Positions 1-8,602 of a stretch of DNA of 64,000 bases are shown piece after piece; position 1 is the first letter of the stretch, and each line of letters starts with the position of its first letter. The stretch comes from Paeniglutamicibacter quisquiliarum. Its GTDB lineage: Bacteria > Actinomycetota > Actinomycetes > Actinomycetales > Micrococcaceae. Location: NCBI RefSeq assembly GCF_019084045.1, contig NZ_JAHRED010000015.1, positions 16,519 to 80,518 of the forward strand, written 5' to 3'. Made by a program: the position numbers and the translations under genes. The notes under the pieces are model-generated. The model saw only the letters and a list, made by a program, of their open reading frames with translations. It was not told the DNA's origin and did no database searches.

Positions 1-305
1 ATCCTGAGCGCCGAAAGCACCATGTCATCGGTGTTGAAGGTGGTCAGGACCAGGATCTTTTGCCCCGGGTCGGCCTGCAGGATCTCCTCGCTGGCGGCCA
101 GCCCGTCCATGACCGGCATGCGGATGTCCATGAGCACCAGGTCCGGCGCCAGTTTCCCGACCAGGGACACCGCCGAACGGCCGTCGGCGCATTCGCCCAC
201 GACCTCGATGCGCGGGTCGGATTCGAGGATCATGCGCAACCCGGCCCGCACCAGGTTCTCGTCATCGACCAGCACGATGCGAACCGATTCGCCTACTGTC
301 CCCAT
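1..305 (-). CDS. NarL-type response regulator, receiver domain (partial, C-terminus outside window)
   Basis: Only the first 101 codons are present; the gene runs off the left edge. The protein is a CheY-like receiver: acidic pair D14/D15, phospho-acceptor D60 in LVLMDIRMP, and the conserved LVLTTF strand. The missing part should carry a LuxR-type helix-turn-helix, because its partner kinase is of the HisKA_3 class. It should take phosphate from the adjacent kinase and act as a DNA-binding regulator; the target is unknown. The ATG overlaps the kinase stop by 13 bp, which implies translational coupling and one operon. The start is the first ATG before the receiver fold. Confidence 0.85.
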   Translation of the reverse strand, partial: MGTVGESVRIVLVDDENLVRAGLRMILESDPRIEVVGECADGRSAVSLVGKLAPDLVLMDIRMPVMDGLAASEEILQADPGQKILVLTTFNTDDMVLSALR

Positions 306-1534
306 GGCAACCACACCTTCAGCACAAATTCTCCCTTGCTTCCCGGATCAATCTGCAGTTCCCCGCCGGCCAGCCGCACCCTCTCGGCCAGGCCGGTCAG
401 CCCCAGCCCGGAGCCGGGCAGGGCCCCTGCACCCGGGGCCGGTGGCGGCACCTCGGCCAGCCTGTTGGAGGCACGCAGGGAAAGCCGCTCTTCCGCGTGC
501 CCACCGATCTCCAGCCTGACATCCTGCCCGGGCGCGTGCCGGCGGGCGTTGGTCAGCGCCTCCTGGACGATCCGGTACAGGTGGCGCCCGGTGGCCTCGG
601 ACAGGGCGTCGAGGCGATCCCGCGCCTGCGGTTCCATGACCAGCTGGACCGCGGTGCCCACCGCCCGGCTCGCATCCAGGATTTCCTGCAACTGTCCGAG
701 GTTCGGCTGCGGCCTGGCCAGCTCGCCGTCAAAGAGCGTGTTGGGGTCGCGCAGCATGCCCAGCACCTCGCGCAGCTCGCCCAGGGCCAGGTGGGAGTTT
801 TCGCGAATGACTCCGGCCGTCTGCCTCGTTTGCTCCGGCGTCAGGTCGCTGCGGAATTCCAGCGCCCCGGAGTGCAGGGCGACCAGCGAGAGCCGGTGGG
901 CCAGGACGTCGTGCATTTCGCGTGCAATGCGGGTGCGCTCGTCGGCCTTGGCCGCGTGGAGCTGTGCCTCCCGTTCACGCTCGGCACTGTGCAACTGCCG
1001 GCGCAGGGAAACGGCGAGCTGCCGCCGTCCCCCGATGTACATCCCCAAAAGCACCATCAACCCGACCATGACCAGTGCCACGATGCCCACTTGCCACCAA
1101 GTGGTCGTGTCGTCTTCGGTCACCAGCTCGGCACCCACCAGGTAATCCCCCAGCGGCACGGCGGCCAGGAACAACGCCGAAATGCCGGCGATCTCCCAGG
1201 GCCTGCGCCGAGTGGCGAGGGAAACCACGCCCAGCATGGTGAACCCCGCGCCGATGGAGGACGGAATCGAGAGCAGCACCAGGGCCGCCGCGATGGGCAC
1301 CGGGAAGCGGTGGCGGAAGGGATAGAGCAGAAGGGCTGCCAGTCCGCACAGCATGTCCAGCCCCACCAGCAGGCCCACCGCGTCCATGTCCGCCTCGGAG
1401 TCCGGCGAATAGGATTCGTAGACGAAGGAAAAGAAGACGAATCCGAGCACGAGGCCCAGACCGACGCGCCAGGCCTCGGATAGGAACCGGCGCAGTCGGG
1501 TGCGCGGGGCGGCCGGTTCGTGTGCGGTGGTCAT
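293..1534 (-). CDS. sensor histidine kinase, HisKA_3/NarL class
   Basis: 413 aa. About five hydrophobic membrane segments fill residues 20-165, followed by a short coiled region. The dimerisation/phosphoacceptor motif REMHDVLAHRLS has His208, typical of HisKA_3 (LiaS/DesK-like) kinases, and a HATPase_c domain ends with GLGLTGLAERV. It has no large extracellular domain, so it probably senses a membrane or intramembrane signal. The chosen ATG lies 7 nt after a TAACGT -10-like box and has no Shine-Dalgarno, which suggests a leaderless message; longer upstream reading is Pro/Gly-rich and unlikely. It overlaps its response regulator and is divergent from a CPBP protease. Signal unknown. Confidence 0.87.
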   Translation of the reverse strand: MTTAHEPAAPRTRLRRFLSEAWRVGLGLVLGFVFFSFVYESYSPDSEADMDAVGLLVGLDMLCGLAALLLYPFRHRFPVPIAAALVLLSIPSSIGAGFTMLGVVSLATRRRPWEIAGISALFLAAVPLGDYLVGAELVTEDDTTTWWQVGIVALVMVGLMVLLGMYIGGRRQLAVSLRRQLHSAEREREAQLHAAKADERTRIAREMHDVLAHRLSLVALHSGALEFRSDLTPEQTRQTAGVIRENSHLALGELREVLGMLRDPNTLFDGELARPQPNLGQLQEILDASRAVGTAVQLVMEPQARDRLDALSEATGRHLYRIVQEALTNARRHAPGQDVRLEIGGHAEERLSLRASNRLAEVPPPAPGAGALPGSGLGLTGLAERVRLAGGELQIDPGSKGEFVLKVWLPWGQ

Positions 1535-1541
1535 GGGCTTA

Positions 1542-1547
1542 ACGTTA
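1542..1547 (-). promoter_or_regulatory. -10 box of probable leaderless kinase transcript
   Basis: TAACGT on the minus strand is separated by 7 nt from the kinase ATG, which would place the transcript start at or next to the start codon. No ribosome-binding site is visible. This decides the start at 1534. Confidence 0.4.
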
Positions 1548-1655
1548 CCGGCGGGGCCCGGGGGCCGGTATCGACCGAAAGGACCACGTCGGACCGTCTT
1601 CCCGGCCACGGGAAGATCCTCCCAATTGGCGAGGCGCCCGGGGCCCCCGGTGAGA

Positions 1656-1661
1656 CAGAAT
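1656..1661 (+). promoter_or_regulatory. -10 box of probable leaderless CPBP transcript
   Basis: CAGAAT ends 6 nt before the CPBP start codon and no Shine-Dalgarno lies between. Divergent from the kinase promoter, sharing a 133-bp spacer. Confidence 0.35.
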
Positions 1662-1667
1662 GGTGGC

Positions 1668-2729
1668 ATGAACACGATTCCGCCGCCGCACCAGCCCCCG
1701 GCTCCCGGCCCGCAGCCCGGCCAGTACCCGGCCGCGTTGGTTCCGGTGCCCCCGCCCCCGGCCAAGCCCTTGCCCTTCCACCGCATGGCACGCACCTACT
1801 CCGCCTACCGCTGGTGGAAGCCGGTTATGGTGGGGCTCATCGCCCTGGGACTGTACCTGGCCCTGATTTTCCTGGCCGCGATCGTTTTCCTGGTCGCGAC
1901 CCTGGCCAATCCGGAGCTGGAAAGCGCAGTCGACGAGTTCATGATCTCCATTGATTCGGTCGACATGTCCGACCCGTTCGTGTTTGTCATCTCCATGGTC
2001 TCGCTGATCCTGATGCTGCCGGTGATCCTCCTGGCCACCCGGATGATGAACGTCCAGAAGGTCGGGTCCCTGACCTCGGTGGCCGGGCGCATGCGCTGGG
2101 GCTGGCTGGGAGAGTGTGCAGCGGTGGCCCTCGGGGTCCTGGCGCTCAGTTTCGGCATCGGCTTTCTCATCGAAGTCCTCTCCGGCCATCCCTTCGCGCC
2201 CGATCTCGGCGCCCCGGACATGTGGCTCCTGCTCGGGCTGACCCTCCTGCTGGTGCCGTTCCAGGCCACCGCGGAGGAATACGTGTTCCGCGGGTACCTG
2301 ATGCAGTTGGTGGGCGGCTGGCTGCGCCACCCAGCCTTCGCCATCCTGCTGCCCATCCCGCTCTTTGTCCTGGGCCACGCCTACGACATCTACGGGCAGC
2401 TGGACGTGGGCTTCTTTGCCCTGGCCGCCGGCTGGCTCACCTGGCGCACCGGCGGGCTGGAGGCCGCCATCGCCCTGCACGTGGTCAACAACTCCGTCAT
2501 CTTCGCACTCGGCGCCGTCGGCCTGGTCGATGTCAGCGTCACCGAAAGCGACCTGCCCAGCCTGCTCGCGTCGATGGCCACCACCATCGTGTTCGTCCTG
2601 GTCATCGTGCGGTTGGCCAACAAGCGCAAGCTCCAGCGGCTCAGCGTCCCGCCCGCGCCGGCGCCGGCGCTCGCCGCACCGGGACACTGGGTGCAGCCCG
2701 GGGACGGGAACGCACCGCACCAGCCCTGA
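1668..2729 (+). CDS. CPBP family intramembrane metalloprotease (Abi/CAAX-like)
   Basis: 353 aa. A Pro-rich cytoplasmic N-terminus (1-40) is followed by about seven membrane segments. The CPBP (CAAX protease / bacteriocin-processing) motifs are present: EEYVFRG (E203, E204, R208), then H237 in LGHAYD, then H271 and N275 in ALHVVNNS. These residues bind the metal and form the active site in the family. Roles vary (prenyl protein processing, bacteriocin self-immunity, membrane anchoring), so the substrate cannot be named. The ATG follows a CAGAAT -10-like box by 6 nt, suggesting leaderless expression. It is divergent from the first two-component system. Confidence 0.85.
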   Translation: MNTIPPPHQPPAPGPQPGQYPAALVPVPPPPAKPLPFHRMARTYSAYRWWKPVMVGLIALGLYLALIFLAAIVFLVATLANPELESAVDEFMISIDSVDMSDPFVFVISMVSLILMLPVILLATRMMNVQKVGSLTSVAGRMRWGWLGECAAVALGVLALSFGIGFLIEVLSGHPFAPDLGAPDMWLLLGLTLLLVPFQATAEEYVFRGYLMQLVGGWLRHPAFAILLPIPLFVLGHAYDIYGQLDVGFFALAAGWLTWRTGGLEAAIALHVVNNSVIFALGAVGLVDVSVTESDLPSLLASMATTIVFVLVIVRLANKRKLQRLSVPPAPAPALAAPGHWVQPGDGNAPHQP

Positions 2730-2836
2730 TCCGACGCCTGTCCCAGCCCGCGGCGCAACGCGTAGGCTGGGACATCGACGGGTGAACCAGGAGCCACCGG
2801 GTTGGACGCGCCGTTCGCCCGGAGAAGGGACCACAG

Positions 2837-3571
2837 ATGGAGCACGTGCCGCGACGTCGCCTGCAATCGGCTGTCCGCCTGGTGGCGGCACTCTCGGCCG
2901 CGCTGGTGTTGGCCGGCTGCCAGGCAGTCGGGCCCGACAGACCGTCCGCGGAAAGCCCTTCGGCGTCCCCGAACGCTGTGCGCCAGGTGGTGGTCATCGG
3001 GGATTCGCTGAGCACCGGATTTGGCACCGGGCCGCAGCACGGGTGGCCGAACCTCATCGCCGCCTCGCCCCGGGACGATGCCCCGCCGCTGGAGATCCGC
3101 AACAGCGCACAAAACGGGAGCGGATACCTGAACGTCGGCCTCACCGGCACCACCTTCGCGTGGCAGGTGGAGCAGGCGGTGACACCGGAGGCCGACCTCG
3201 TGATGTTCTTCGGCTCGGTCAACGACCTGCACCACGACCCCGCGGCGCTGGAGCCGGCCGTCGCGGAAATCTATGCGGCGGCCAGGCAGCGGGCCCCGCA
3301 GGCCACCCTGCTGGTGGTCGGGCCGCCGGCCTACAGCGCCCTGCCCGAGGCCAGGCGCCTGGCCGTCAGGGACCTGGTCAAGCGCCAGGCGCTGGCCGCC
3401 GGGGCACGCTTCGTCGATCCCATAGCCGAGGGCTGGCTCGTCGAAGACCTCGACCGGTTCGTGGGGCCGGACGGCCTGCACCCCACGGTGGAGGGAAACC
3501 ACCACCTGCGCGACAAGATGGAGCCGCTCATGCTGGAGGCGCTGCGCGCGGGGTCCGCCGCGGCCGGCTAG
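2837..3571 (+). CDS. SGNH/GDSL-type hydrolase lipoprotein
   Basis: 244 aa. The N-terminus is a lipoprotein signal with lipobox LAGC (Cys28), so the protein should be anchored to the outer face of the membrane. Block I IGDSLSTG carries the nucleophile Ser57, block III FFGSVND has Asn129, and block V DGLHPT supplies Asp212 and His215, a complete SGNH catalytic set. Family members hydrolyse esters (lipids, acetylated sugars); the substrate is not evident. A GGAGAAGGGA ribosome site lies 7 nt before the ATG. The gene ends converge with the second response regulator and overlap it by 4 bp, with no room for a terminator between. Confidence 0.87.
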   Translation: MEHVPRRRLQSAVRLVAALSAALVLAGCQAVGPDRPSAESPSASPNAVRQVVVIGDSLSTGFGTGPQHGWPNLIAASPRDDAPPLEIRNSAQNGSGYLNVGLTGTTFAWQVEQAVTPEADLVMFFGSVNDLHHDPAALEPAVAEIYAAARQRAPQATLLVVGPPAYSALPEARRLAVRDLVKRQALAAGARFVDPIAEGWLVEDLDRFVGPDGLHPTVEGNHHLRDKMEPLMLEALRAGSAAAG

Positions 3572-4203
3572 CGGATGAGCCTGATGCCCCGCGCCCTGTC
3601 GATGGCCGCGGTGCGGTTGTCCACCCCGAGCTTGTCGTAGATGTGGATCAGGTGCGTCTTGACCGTGGACTGGGAAATGAACAGTTCCGCGGCGATTTCC
3701 TTGTTGCTCCGCCCGCGGGCCAGCAGCTGCAGCAACTCGAGCTCGCGCGGGCTCAAGTCCGTGGAGTTGGCGCGTGCCTCGGGGGTCACCCGCGCGGCGA
3801 TGTCCGCCGAGAGCACCTGTTCCCCGGCCGCCGCCGCTTCGACGGCCGCCAGCACCTCGGGCAGCGGGGCGTCCTTGAGCAGGTAGCCGGCGGCACCCGC
3901 GTCCAGTGCCGCCCGGATGTCCGCATCCGAGTCGTAGGTGGTCAGGATCAACACCGGCGGGCCGCCGATCGCGCGGATGCGTGCCGTCGCGGTGACCCCG
4001 TCCATGCCGTCCATCTGCAGGTCCATCAGCACCACGTCAACCCGCTGGCCCAGCGTTTTCAGCCGCTCCAGCTGCGCCAGGGCGGCGGCCCCGTCTGCCG
4101 CCTCGGCCAGCACCGAGAGCCCGCCCTGTTCGGTGAGCACCGCGCGCAGGCCGGCGCGCACCACCGGGTGGTCATCGACCAGCATGATCTTCAGGTTGGG
4201 CAT
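3568..4203 (-). CDS. LuxR/NarL family response regulator
   Basis: 211 aa. The receiver domain has D10/D11 and phospho-acceptor D61 (VVLMDLQMD), and the LuxR-type helix-turn-helix lies at about residues 147-195 (LSPRELELLQLLARG ... STVKTHL). It forms a pair with the kinase immediately upstream. The kinase TGA and this ATG share one base (TGATG), indicating translational coupling; an in-frame TTG one codon earlier is a less likely start. Targets are not evident. Nothing suggests it controls the convergent SGNH lipoprotein beyond proximity. Confidence 0.9.
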   Translation of the reverse strand: MPNLKIMLVDDHPVVRAGLRAVLTEQGGLSVLAEAADGAAALAQLERLKTLGQRVDVVLMDLQMDGMDGVTATARIRAIGGPPVLILTTYDSDADIRAALDAGAAGYLLKDAPLPEVLAAVEAAAAGEQVLSADIAARVTPEARANSTDLSPRELELLQLLARGRSNKEIAAELFISQSTVKTHLIHIYDKLGVDNRTAAIDRARGIRLIR

Positions 4204-5504
4204 CAAGGCCTGCTTTCTGCGGTGGTGAGCGGGATGCGCACGGCCAGGACGGTGCCCTCGCCCGGCGCGGATTCGATTTCCAGGGATCCACCGAGCAGTC
4301 CCAGGCGTTCGCGCAGGCCGGCCAGCCCGTAGCCGGTGCCGTCGGGCCGCGGCCCGGCCGGGAGGTCGCCGGTGTCCATGCCGTCGCCGTCGTCGAAGAT
4401 ATCCAGGGTGACGGCATCGGGCAGGTACCCGAGGCTGAGGACCGCGCGCCTGGCATGCGCGTGGGCCGCGACGTTCGCCAGCCCGGACTGCGCGGCCCTA
4501 GTCAGCGCGGCGGACACCTGGGCCGGAAGGGCGGTGGCGGTGCCGTCCTGCCGGAATGCGACGTCGAACCCGTGGCCGGCAGCGGCGGCGGTGCGCTCGG
4601 TGGAGGCACAGAGCCGGCGCAGCTTGCCGGCCAGGGACTGGGCGCCGTCGCCGGCCGTGGACAAATCCGCCACGAAGTCGCGGGCCTCGGCGAGGTTCTC
4701 GGAGGCGGTGGTTCCGATGGTTTCGAGCCGTTCTGCCGCGGCCGTGGTGTCCCCCGCCGCCAGGGCCGCGGAGGCGGAGCGGGAGACCAGCACGATGCTG
4801 GAGAGTCCCTGGGCCAGGGTGTCGTGGATTTCGCGGGCCAGCCGGGTGCGTTCGGCCAGGGTCCCGGCGCGGTGCTGTTCCTCGGCGAGCGCCGCCCGGG
4901 TGGCCCGCAATTCGTCCAGCGCCAGGCGCTGGTTCACGCCCTCGGTGTACAGCGCCCGGTAGGCCATGCCCATGACGACGGCGAAGATCGCGCCGACCAC
5001 CGGTCCCAGGATCTGGGGCAGGGCGAGGGAGCCGGAGTGGTACCAGCCGGCGGCCACGACCGCGGCGGTCAGCAACGCGACAGCGACGAGCGAATGGCGC
5101 TGGCCCAGGATGTGCAGGTGCAGGAAGAAGAGCGGGAACGCCAGCCAGGAGTAGTCGGCGTGCAGGTAGAGCAGCACGAGCCACAGCAGCACGACCCCCG
5201 CCAGCCACCAGGGTGCCCAGCGCACCGTGCTTGGCGCCCGTCCGGCGGCATGCCGCTTCTCCGCAATGGTCCCGGCCAGGTACAGCGCGGCCAGCAAGGC
5301 GGTGAGGGCGACGGCGGTGATCCGCCGGGGCATCGTCGCTTCGGAAAGCAGCACGCGCACCAGCCCGACACCCAGCAGTGCGGCGAAGCCTACGTGCAAC
5401 CCCACCCGCAGGACGCGCAACACCATCTCGCCGGCCGAGGCCGTTGGGGCGTCTGCAAGGCCCGGCTTGGCACCGGGGCTTGGTTGCTGGGCAGGATCGG
5501 TCAC
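4203..5504 (-). CDS. sensor histidine kinase, HisKA_3 class (DesK-like layout)
   Basis: 433 aa. About six membrane segments (residues 30-185) precede a cytoplasmic linker, the phosphoacceptor motif LAREIHDTLAQG with His227, and a C-terminal ATPase with the DDGDGMD box and a glycine-rich lid (GTGYGLAGLRERL). There is no obvious periplasmic sensor domain. The GTG start sits 7 nt after a TACGCT -10-like box, consistent with a leaderless transcript; an overlapping ATG is out of frame. It forms an operon with the downstream response regulator. Signal unknown; membrane state or cell-envelope stress would fit the class but is not shown. Confidence 0.87.
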   Translation of the reverse strand: MTDPAQQPSPGAKPGLADAPTASAGEMVLRVLRVGLHVGFAALLGVGLVRVLLSEATMPRRITAVALTALLAALYLAGTIAEKRHAAGRAPSTVRWAPWWLAGVVLLWLVLLYLHADYSWLAFPLFFLHLHILGQRHSLVAVALLTAAVVAAGWYHSGSLALPQILGPVVGAIFAVVMGMAYRALYTEGVNQRLALDELRATRAALAEEQHRAGTLAERTRLAREIHDTLAQGLSSIVLVSRSASAALAAGDTTAAAERLETIGTTASENLAEARDFVADLSTAGDGAQSLAGKLRRLCASTERTAAAAGHGFDVAFRQDGTATALPAQVSAALTRAAQSGLANVAAHAHARRAVLSLGYLPDAVTLDIFDDGDGMDTGDLPAGPRPDGTGYGLAGLRERLGLLGGSLEIESAPGEGTVLAVRIPLTTAESRP

Positions 5505-5511
5505 ATCACCC

Positions 5512-5517
5512 AGCGTA
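5512..5517 (-). promoter_or_regulatory. -10 box of probable leaderless kinase transcript
   Basis: TACGCT on the minus strand, 7 nt before the GTG at 5504. No Shine-Dalgarno precedes the GTG, which supports this start. Confidence 0.4.
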
Positions 5518-5636
5518 GCGCCGCACCTTCACCGACCGGCTCCACCAAATGGTTGAGTCCAAGCGTCGTCTCCCTCGGGAAACGGCCGGAGCTCCCCCTG
5601 TTCATCGCGGAATCCAGCGAAGTTTAAGGATGTATA

Positions 5637-5670
5637 GGGGAGTATAGGTTTTTTCTTATACTTTCTCCCC
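5637..5670 (-). terminator. AT-rich inverted repeat, putative terminator of the oxidoreductase operon
   Basis: Sixteen bases after the oxidoreductase stop there is an imperfect inverted repeat: GGGGAG, then TATA/TATA arms around a T-rich centre, then CTCCCC. It is strikingly AT-rich for this genome. It could terminate the minus-strand operon; the several TATA-like boxes could also act as promoter elements. Confidence 0.35.
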
Positions 5671-5685
5671 GCAGATTCTCGCTGC

Positions 5686-7098
5686 CTAAATTTGGATCCC
5701 AAACTCGTGGCGCAGGGCGCTAAGGGCGGCCAGGTGACCGCTCATTCCGTGCACCGAGGGACCCGGCGGGGTTGAACTGGAAGCCAGGTAGATCCCCTGC
5801 GCCGGTGTCCGCCATGGATCGGTGGACAGCGTGGGGCGGATCAGCATGCCGCGCATGTCCGTCGCCCCGCCCGAAAGGTCCCCGCCGACCAAGTTGGGGT
5901 TCTGCGCGGCCAGTCCCGGCGCGGTGACAGCTTCGCTGTATTCGATGGTGTCGGTGAAGCCCGGGGCCACTGCCTCCAGCTGGCGGTTCATCACGGCGGT
6001 GAGGTCCGCGGGGCTGCCGTTGGGCACGTGGCAATAGGCCCAGAGCACGTGCTTGCCCGCCGGTGCCCGGCCTGCATCGAAGCGGCTGGGCTGGGACACG
6101 ATGGCGTAGGGCGCGGCCGAGACATCGGTGCGCACCCGGCGTTCCTCCCGCCCGATCTGCGCGGCGGTGCCGCCCAGGTGGATGGTCCCGGCATCGGCGA
6201 GCTGCCGGTTGCGCCACGGCACCGGGGCGTTGAGCACGTAGTGGATGAGGCAGGAGCCCGGTGCCCGGCGCGTGCCGGTGAGGATGTCCTTGTACTTCTG
6301 CGGCAGGGACTTCTCCGCGATGGAGGCCAGGGCCTCCGGCGAGGTGTCGAACAGGACTGTCTTTTCGGGGATCTGGGCCAGGTCGGTGACCTCGGTGTCC
6401 AGCTCGATGCTCCCCCCGGCCTCAACGAACATTTCCGCCAGCGCATCGGAGATCGCCTGCGAGCCGCCGATGGGGATCGGCCACCCCCCGGAGTGCGCCG
6501 CGGCTGCGAGGAAGAGGCCTGCACCCGTGGATGCCGGTCCGCGCCCTCCCCCGGCGGTGTGGGCGCAGCAGCCGGCGACCATCGCCGCGGCGATCTCCCC
6601 GGTTCCCAGTCCCGGGACCATGAGCTGCGCTGCGCGCAGCCCGAAGACGGACAGGGCGCCGAGCTGCCGGGGCGCGCGCAGCAGGGGGTGGAGCAGCAGC
6701 TCCGCGGTCCCCTCCATGCGCTCGACGACGGGTCCCAGGATCCTTTGGTACCCGGGGCCGTCGGCCCCCAGCTCCCGGACGGTCCGCTCCAGCTCGCGCC
6801 AGGCGATGCCGGCCCGGCCGTCGGGAAGCGGGTGGGCGAAGGAGATTTCCGGGACCACGAAGTCCACACGGTCCCGCAGGCCGATCTGCCCGAAGAACGG
6901 GGAGAGCAGCGCCATCGGGTGGACCGCGGAGCCCAGGTCGTGGATGGCGCCGGGGTACCCGAGCTCCCGGGTGCGCGCGGCACCTCCCACGGTGTCGTTG
7001 CGCTCAAGGAGCCGCACCGAAAGCCCCGCCCGGGCCATCGTGAGGGCTGCGGCCAGCCCGTTGGGTCCGGCCCCGATCACTGCGGCGTCATGCGCCAT
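5686..7098 (-). CDS. FAD-dependent oxidoreductase, phytoene-desaturase/RetSat-like
   Basis: 470 aa. The N-terminal dinucleotide-binding motif GAGPNGLAAALTMARAG is followed by the ERNDTVGGAART segment typical of the phytoene desaturase / amine oxidase superfamily, and the C-terminal SSSTPPGPSVHGMSG segment closes the FAD site. Function could be a carotenoid or lipid desaturase/isomerase-like reaction, but no carotenoid genes are nearby, so the substrate is open. The ATG chosen starts directly before the FAD motif and overlaps the upstream membrane-protein gene by 11 bp, so the two are translationally coupled; the longer reading upstream lies inside that gene. Confidence 0.8.
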   Translation of the reverse strand: MAHDAAVIGAGPNGLAAALTMARAGLSVRLLERNDTVGGAARTRELGYPGAIHDLGSAVHPMALLSPFFGQIGLRDRVDFVVPEISFAHPLPDGRAGIAWRELERTVRELGADGPGYQRILGPVVERMEGTAELLLHPLLRAPRQLGALSVFGLRAAQLMVPGLGTGEIAAAMVAGCCAHTAGGGRGPASTGAGLFLAAAAHSGGWPIPIGGSQAISDALAEMFVEAGGSIELDTEVTDLAQIPEKTVLFDTSPEALASIAEKSLPQKYKDILTGTRRAPGSCLIHYVLNAPVPWRNRQLADAGTIHLGGTAAQIGREERRVRTDVSAAPYAIVSQPSRFDAGRAPAGKHVLWAYCHVPNGSPADLTAVMNRQLEAVAPGFTDTIEYSEAVTAPGLAAQNPNLVGGDLSGGATDMRGMLIRPTLSTDPWRTPAQGIYLASSSTPPGPSVHGMSGHLAALSALRHEFGIQI

Positions 7099-8527
7099 GC
7101 TTTGCTCCCAAAACGAACTTGTCTTCCGCCCCGGCAAAGGCGCCGGCCTGCGGGTCGAACTGCCCCACCCGGCGCACCGGGTCCAGTTCGGGGTCGTACA
7201 TCGACTGGACCACCCGGTACATCAGGTACCCGGTCGCGATCATGTGCCCCAGCACGGCAAACACGTAGAAGGAGGTGGGGAACGTGTTGGAGGCCTGGAT
7301 GTCGGCGGTGGTGGCATAGAGGTACATCCAGATCGCCCAGAAGTGCAGCACCTCGAAGAGCTGCCAGATGAGGAAGTCCTTCCACTTCGGCCAGGCCAAC
7401 GCCGCCAACGGGATCAGCCACACCACGAACTGCGGGGAGTAGACCTTGTTGAACATGATGAAGGAGGCGACGATGAGGAACACCAGCTGGCCCAGCCGCG
7501 GGGCCACCGGGGCGTTCAGGCCCAGGTAGGCGATGAAGGCGCAGCTGGCCACGAAGAGCCCCAGGGCCAGGGCGTTGATGGCGGAGGCATCCAGCTCCTG
7601 CATCTGCGGCACGACGCCGGCGGTGACGTTGAAGATATGCCAGAAGGAAGACAGTCCCGCCCCGCGGTCCTCGGTGAAGGTGAAGAAGTGCTTCCACGCC
7701 TCGAAGTTCGCCAGGGCCAACGGCAGGTTCACCACCAGCCAGGACAGTGCGGCCCCGGCCAGGGAGACCAGAAGCGGCCTGTACCTGCCGGTGCGGATGG
7801 CCAGCACGATCACGGCGCCGAAGAAGAGCAACGGAAAGACCTTCATCGCCGTGCCCAGGCCGATGAGCACCCCTGCCAGGAAGGTGTTCTGCCGCGAGAA
7901 GGCGAGCATGGCCAGGGCCAGGAACGCCACGGCCCACATGTCCCAGTTGATGGAGGAGGCCAGGATCATCCCCGGGGCCAGCGCCACCATCGCGGCGTCC
8001 CAGGGCCGGCGCCCGGCGGTGCGCGCTGTAGCCACGACCACCACCAGCCACAGTCCCGCCACCAGGAAGAAATTCAGGTCAAAGAAGGCAAGCGACCTGT
8101 TGAATTCGCCTTGCGGGACCAGCGCCGCGGTCAGCGAGGCGATGACCGACATCAGCACCGGGTACTCGAACTCGGCGCCGGAGGCGAAGGGCGCGAAGGC
8201 GTTATCGGCGAAGCCGCGGGCGTGGAAGAGCGCCGTCCAGTCCGAGTAGCAGGCCCACGCGTAGGGGTTGGTGCCACCCCAGCCGTTGATCCTGCAGGCG
8301 TTTTTCGCCAGGACCGCCAGCAGGGCCGCGATGACGGTGAAGATGACCAGCACGCGCTCGACGGTGAAGAACCCGGGGGTGATCCGCCCCGGGCTGGAGT
8401 GCCTGCCCAGCGGCCCGCCGATGACCTCGGTGAACTTGCGCAGGAAGGCGTCGCTGCGGCTCGGCACGGTGATGCGCATCGGGGCGAGCCGCTGCTTCGG
8501 GGGGCCCGGGGCGGGTGGTTGGCTCAT
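7088..8527 (-). CDS. polytopic membrane glycosyltransferase-like protein (GT87/DUF2029 type)
   Basis: 479 aa with about ten to twelve membrane segments between residues 35 and 430, and a short hydrophilic tail. The layout, a large first outer loop (NACRINGWGG region) and the repeated small-residue helices resemble polyprenyl-phosphate-mannose-dependent transferases of the GT87/DUF2029 group, which build cell-envelope glycolipids. I cannot identify a catalytic aspartate with confidence, so this is a family-level call. The ATG follows a TAGGCT box by 7 nt (leaderless). The FAD oxidoreductase overlaps its end by 11 bp and probably works in the same envelope pathway. Confidence 0.65.
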   Translation of the reverse strand: MSQPPAPGPPKQRLAPMRITVPSRSDAFLRKFTEVIGGPLGRHSSPGRITPGFFTVERVLVIFTVIAALLAVLAKNACRINGWGGTNPYAWACYSDWTALFHARGFADNAFAPFASGAEFEYPVLMSVIASLTAALVPQGEFNRSLAFFDLNFFLVAGLWLVVVVATARTAGRRPWDAAMVALAPGMILASSINWDMWAVAFLALAMLAFSRQNTFLAGVLIGLGTAMKVFPLLFFGAVIVLAIRTGRYRPLLVSLAGAALSWLVVNLPLALANFEAWKHFFTFTEDRGAGLSSFWHIFNVTAGVVPQMQELDASAINALALGLFVASCAFIAYLGLNAPVAPRLGQLVFLIVASFIMFNKVYSPQFVVWLIPLAALAWPKWKDFLIWQLFEVLHFWAIWMYLYATTADIQASNTFPTSFYVFAVLGHMIATGYLMYRVVQSMYDPELDPVRRVGQFDPQAGAFAGAEDKFVLGAKHGA

Positions 8528-8534
8528 GGCTTTC

Positions 8535-8540
8535 AGCCTA
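8535..8540 (-). promoter_or_regulatory. -10 box of probable leaderless membrane-protein transcript
   Basis: TAGGCT on the minus strand, 7 nt before the ATG at 8527, with no Shine-Dalgarno. A further in-frame codon upstream is unlikely to be used. Confidence 0.4.
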
Positions 8541-8602
8541 GTGCCCGGCACTCGGCGGTGCGTGATGCGCGGTGGCGCACGGTGTTTTGCCCTCCGGAAT
8601 GC

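Noticed and set aside
22..519. Long plus-strand frames over the first kinase/regulator pair
   Set aside because: Arg/Ser/Pro-rich antisense frames typical of high-GC shadows; the minus strand carries clear domain motifs.
4204..4206. TTG as the start of the second response regulator
   Set aside because: The next codon is an ATG coupled to the kinase stop (TGATG), a better start.
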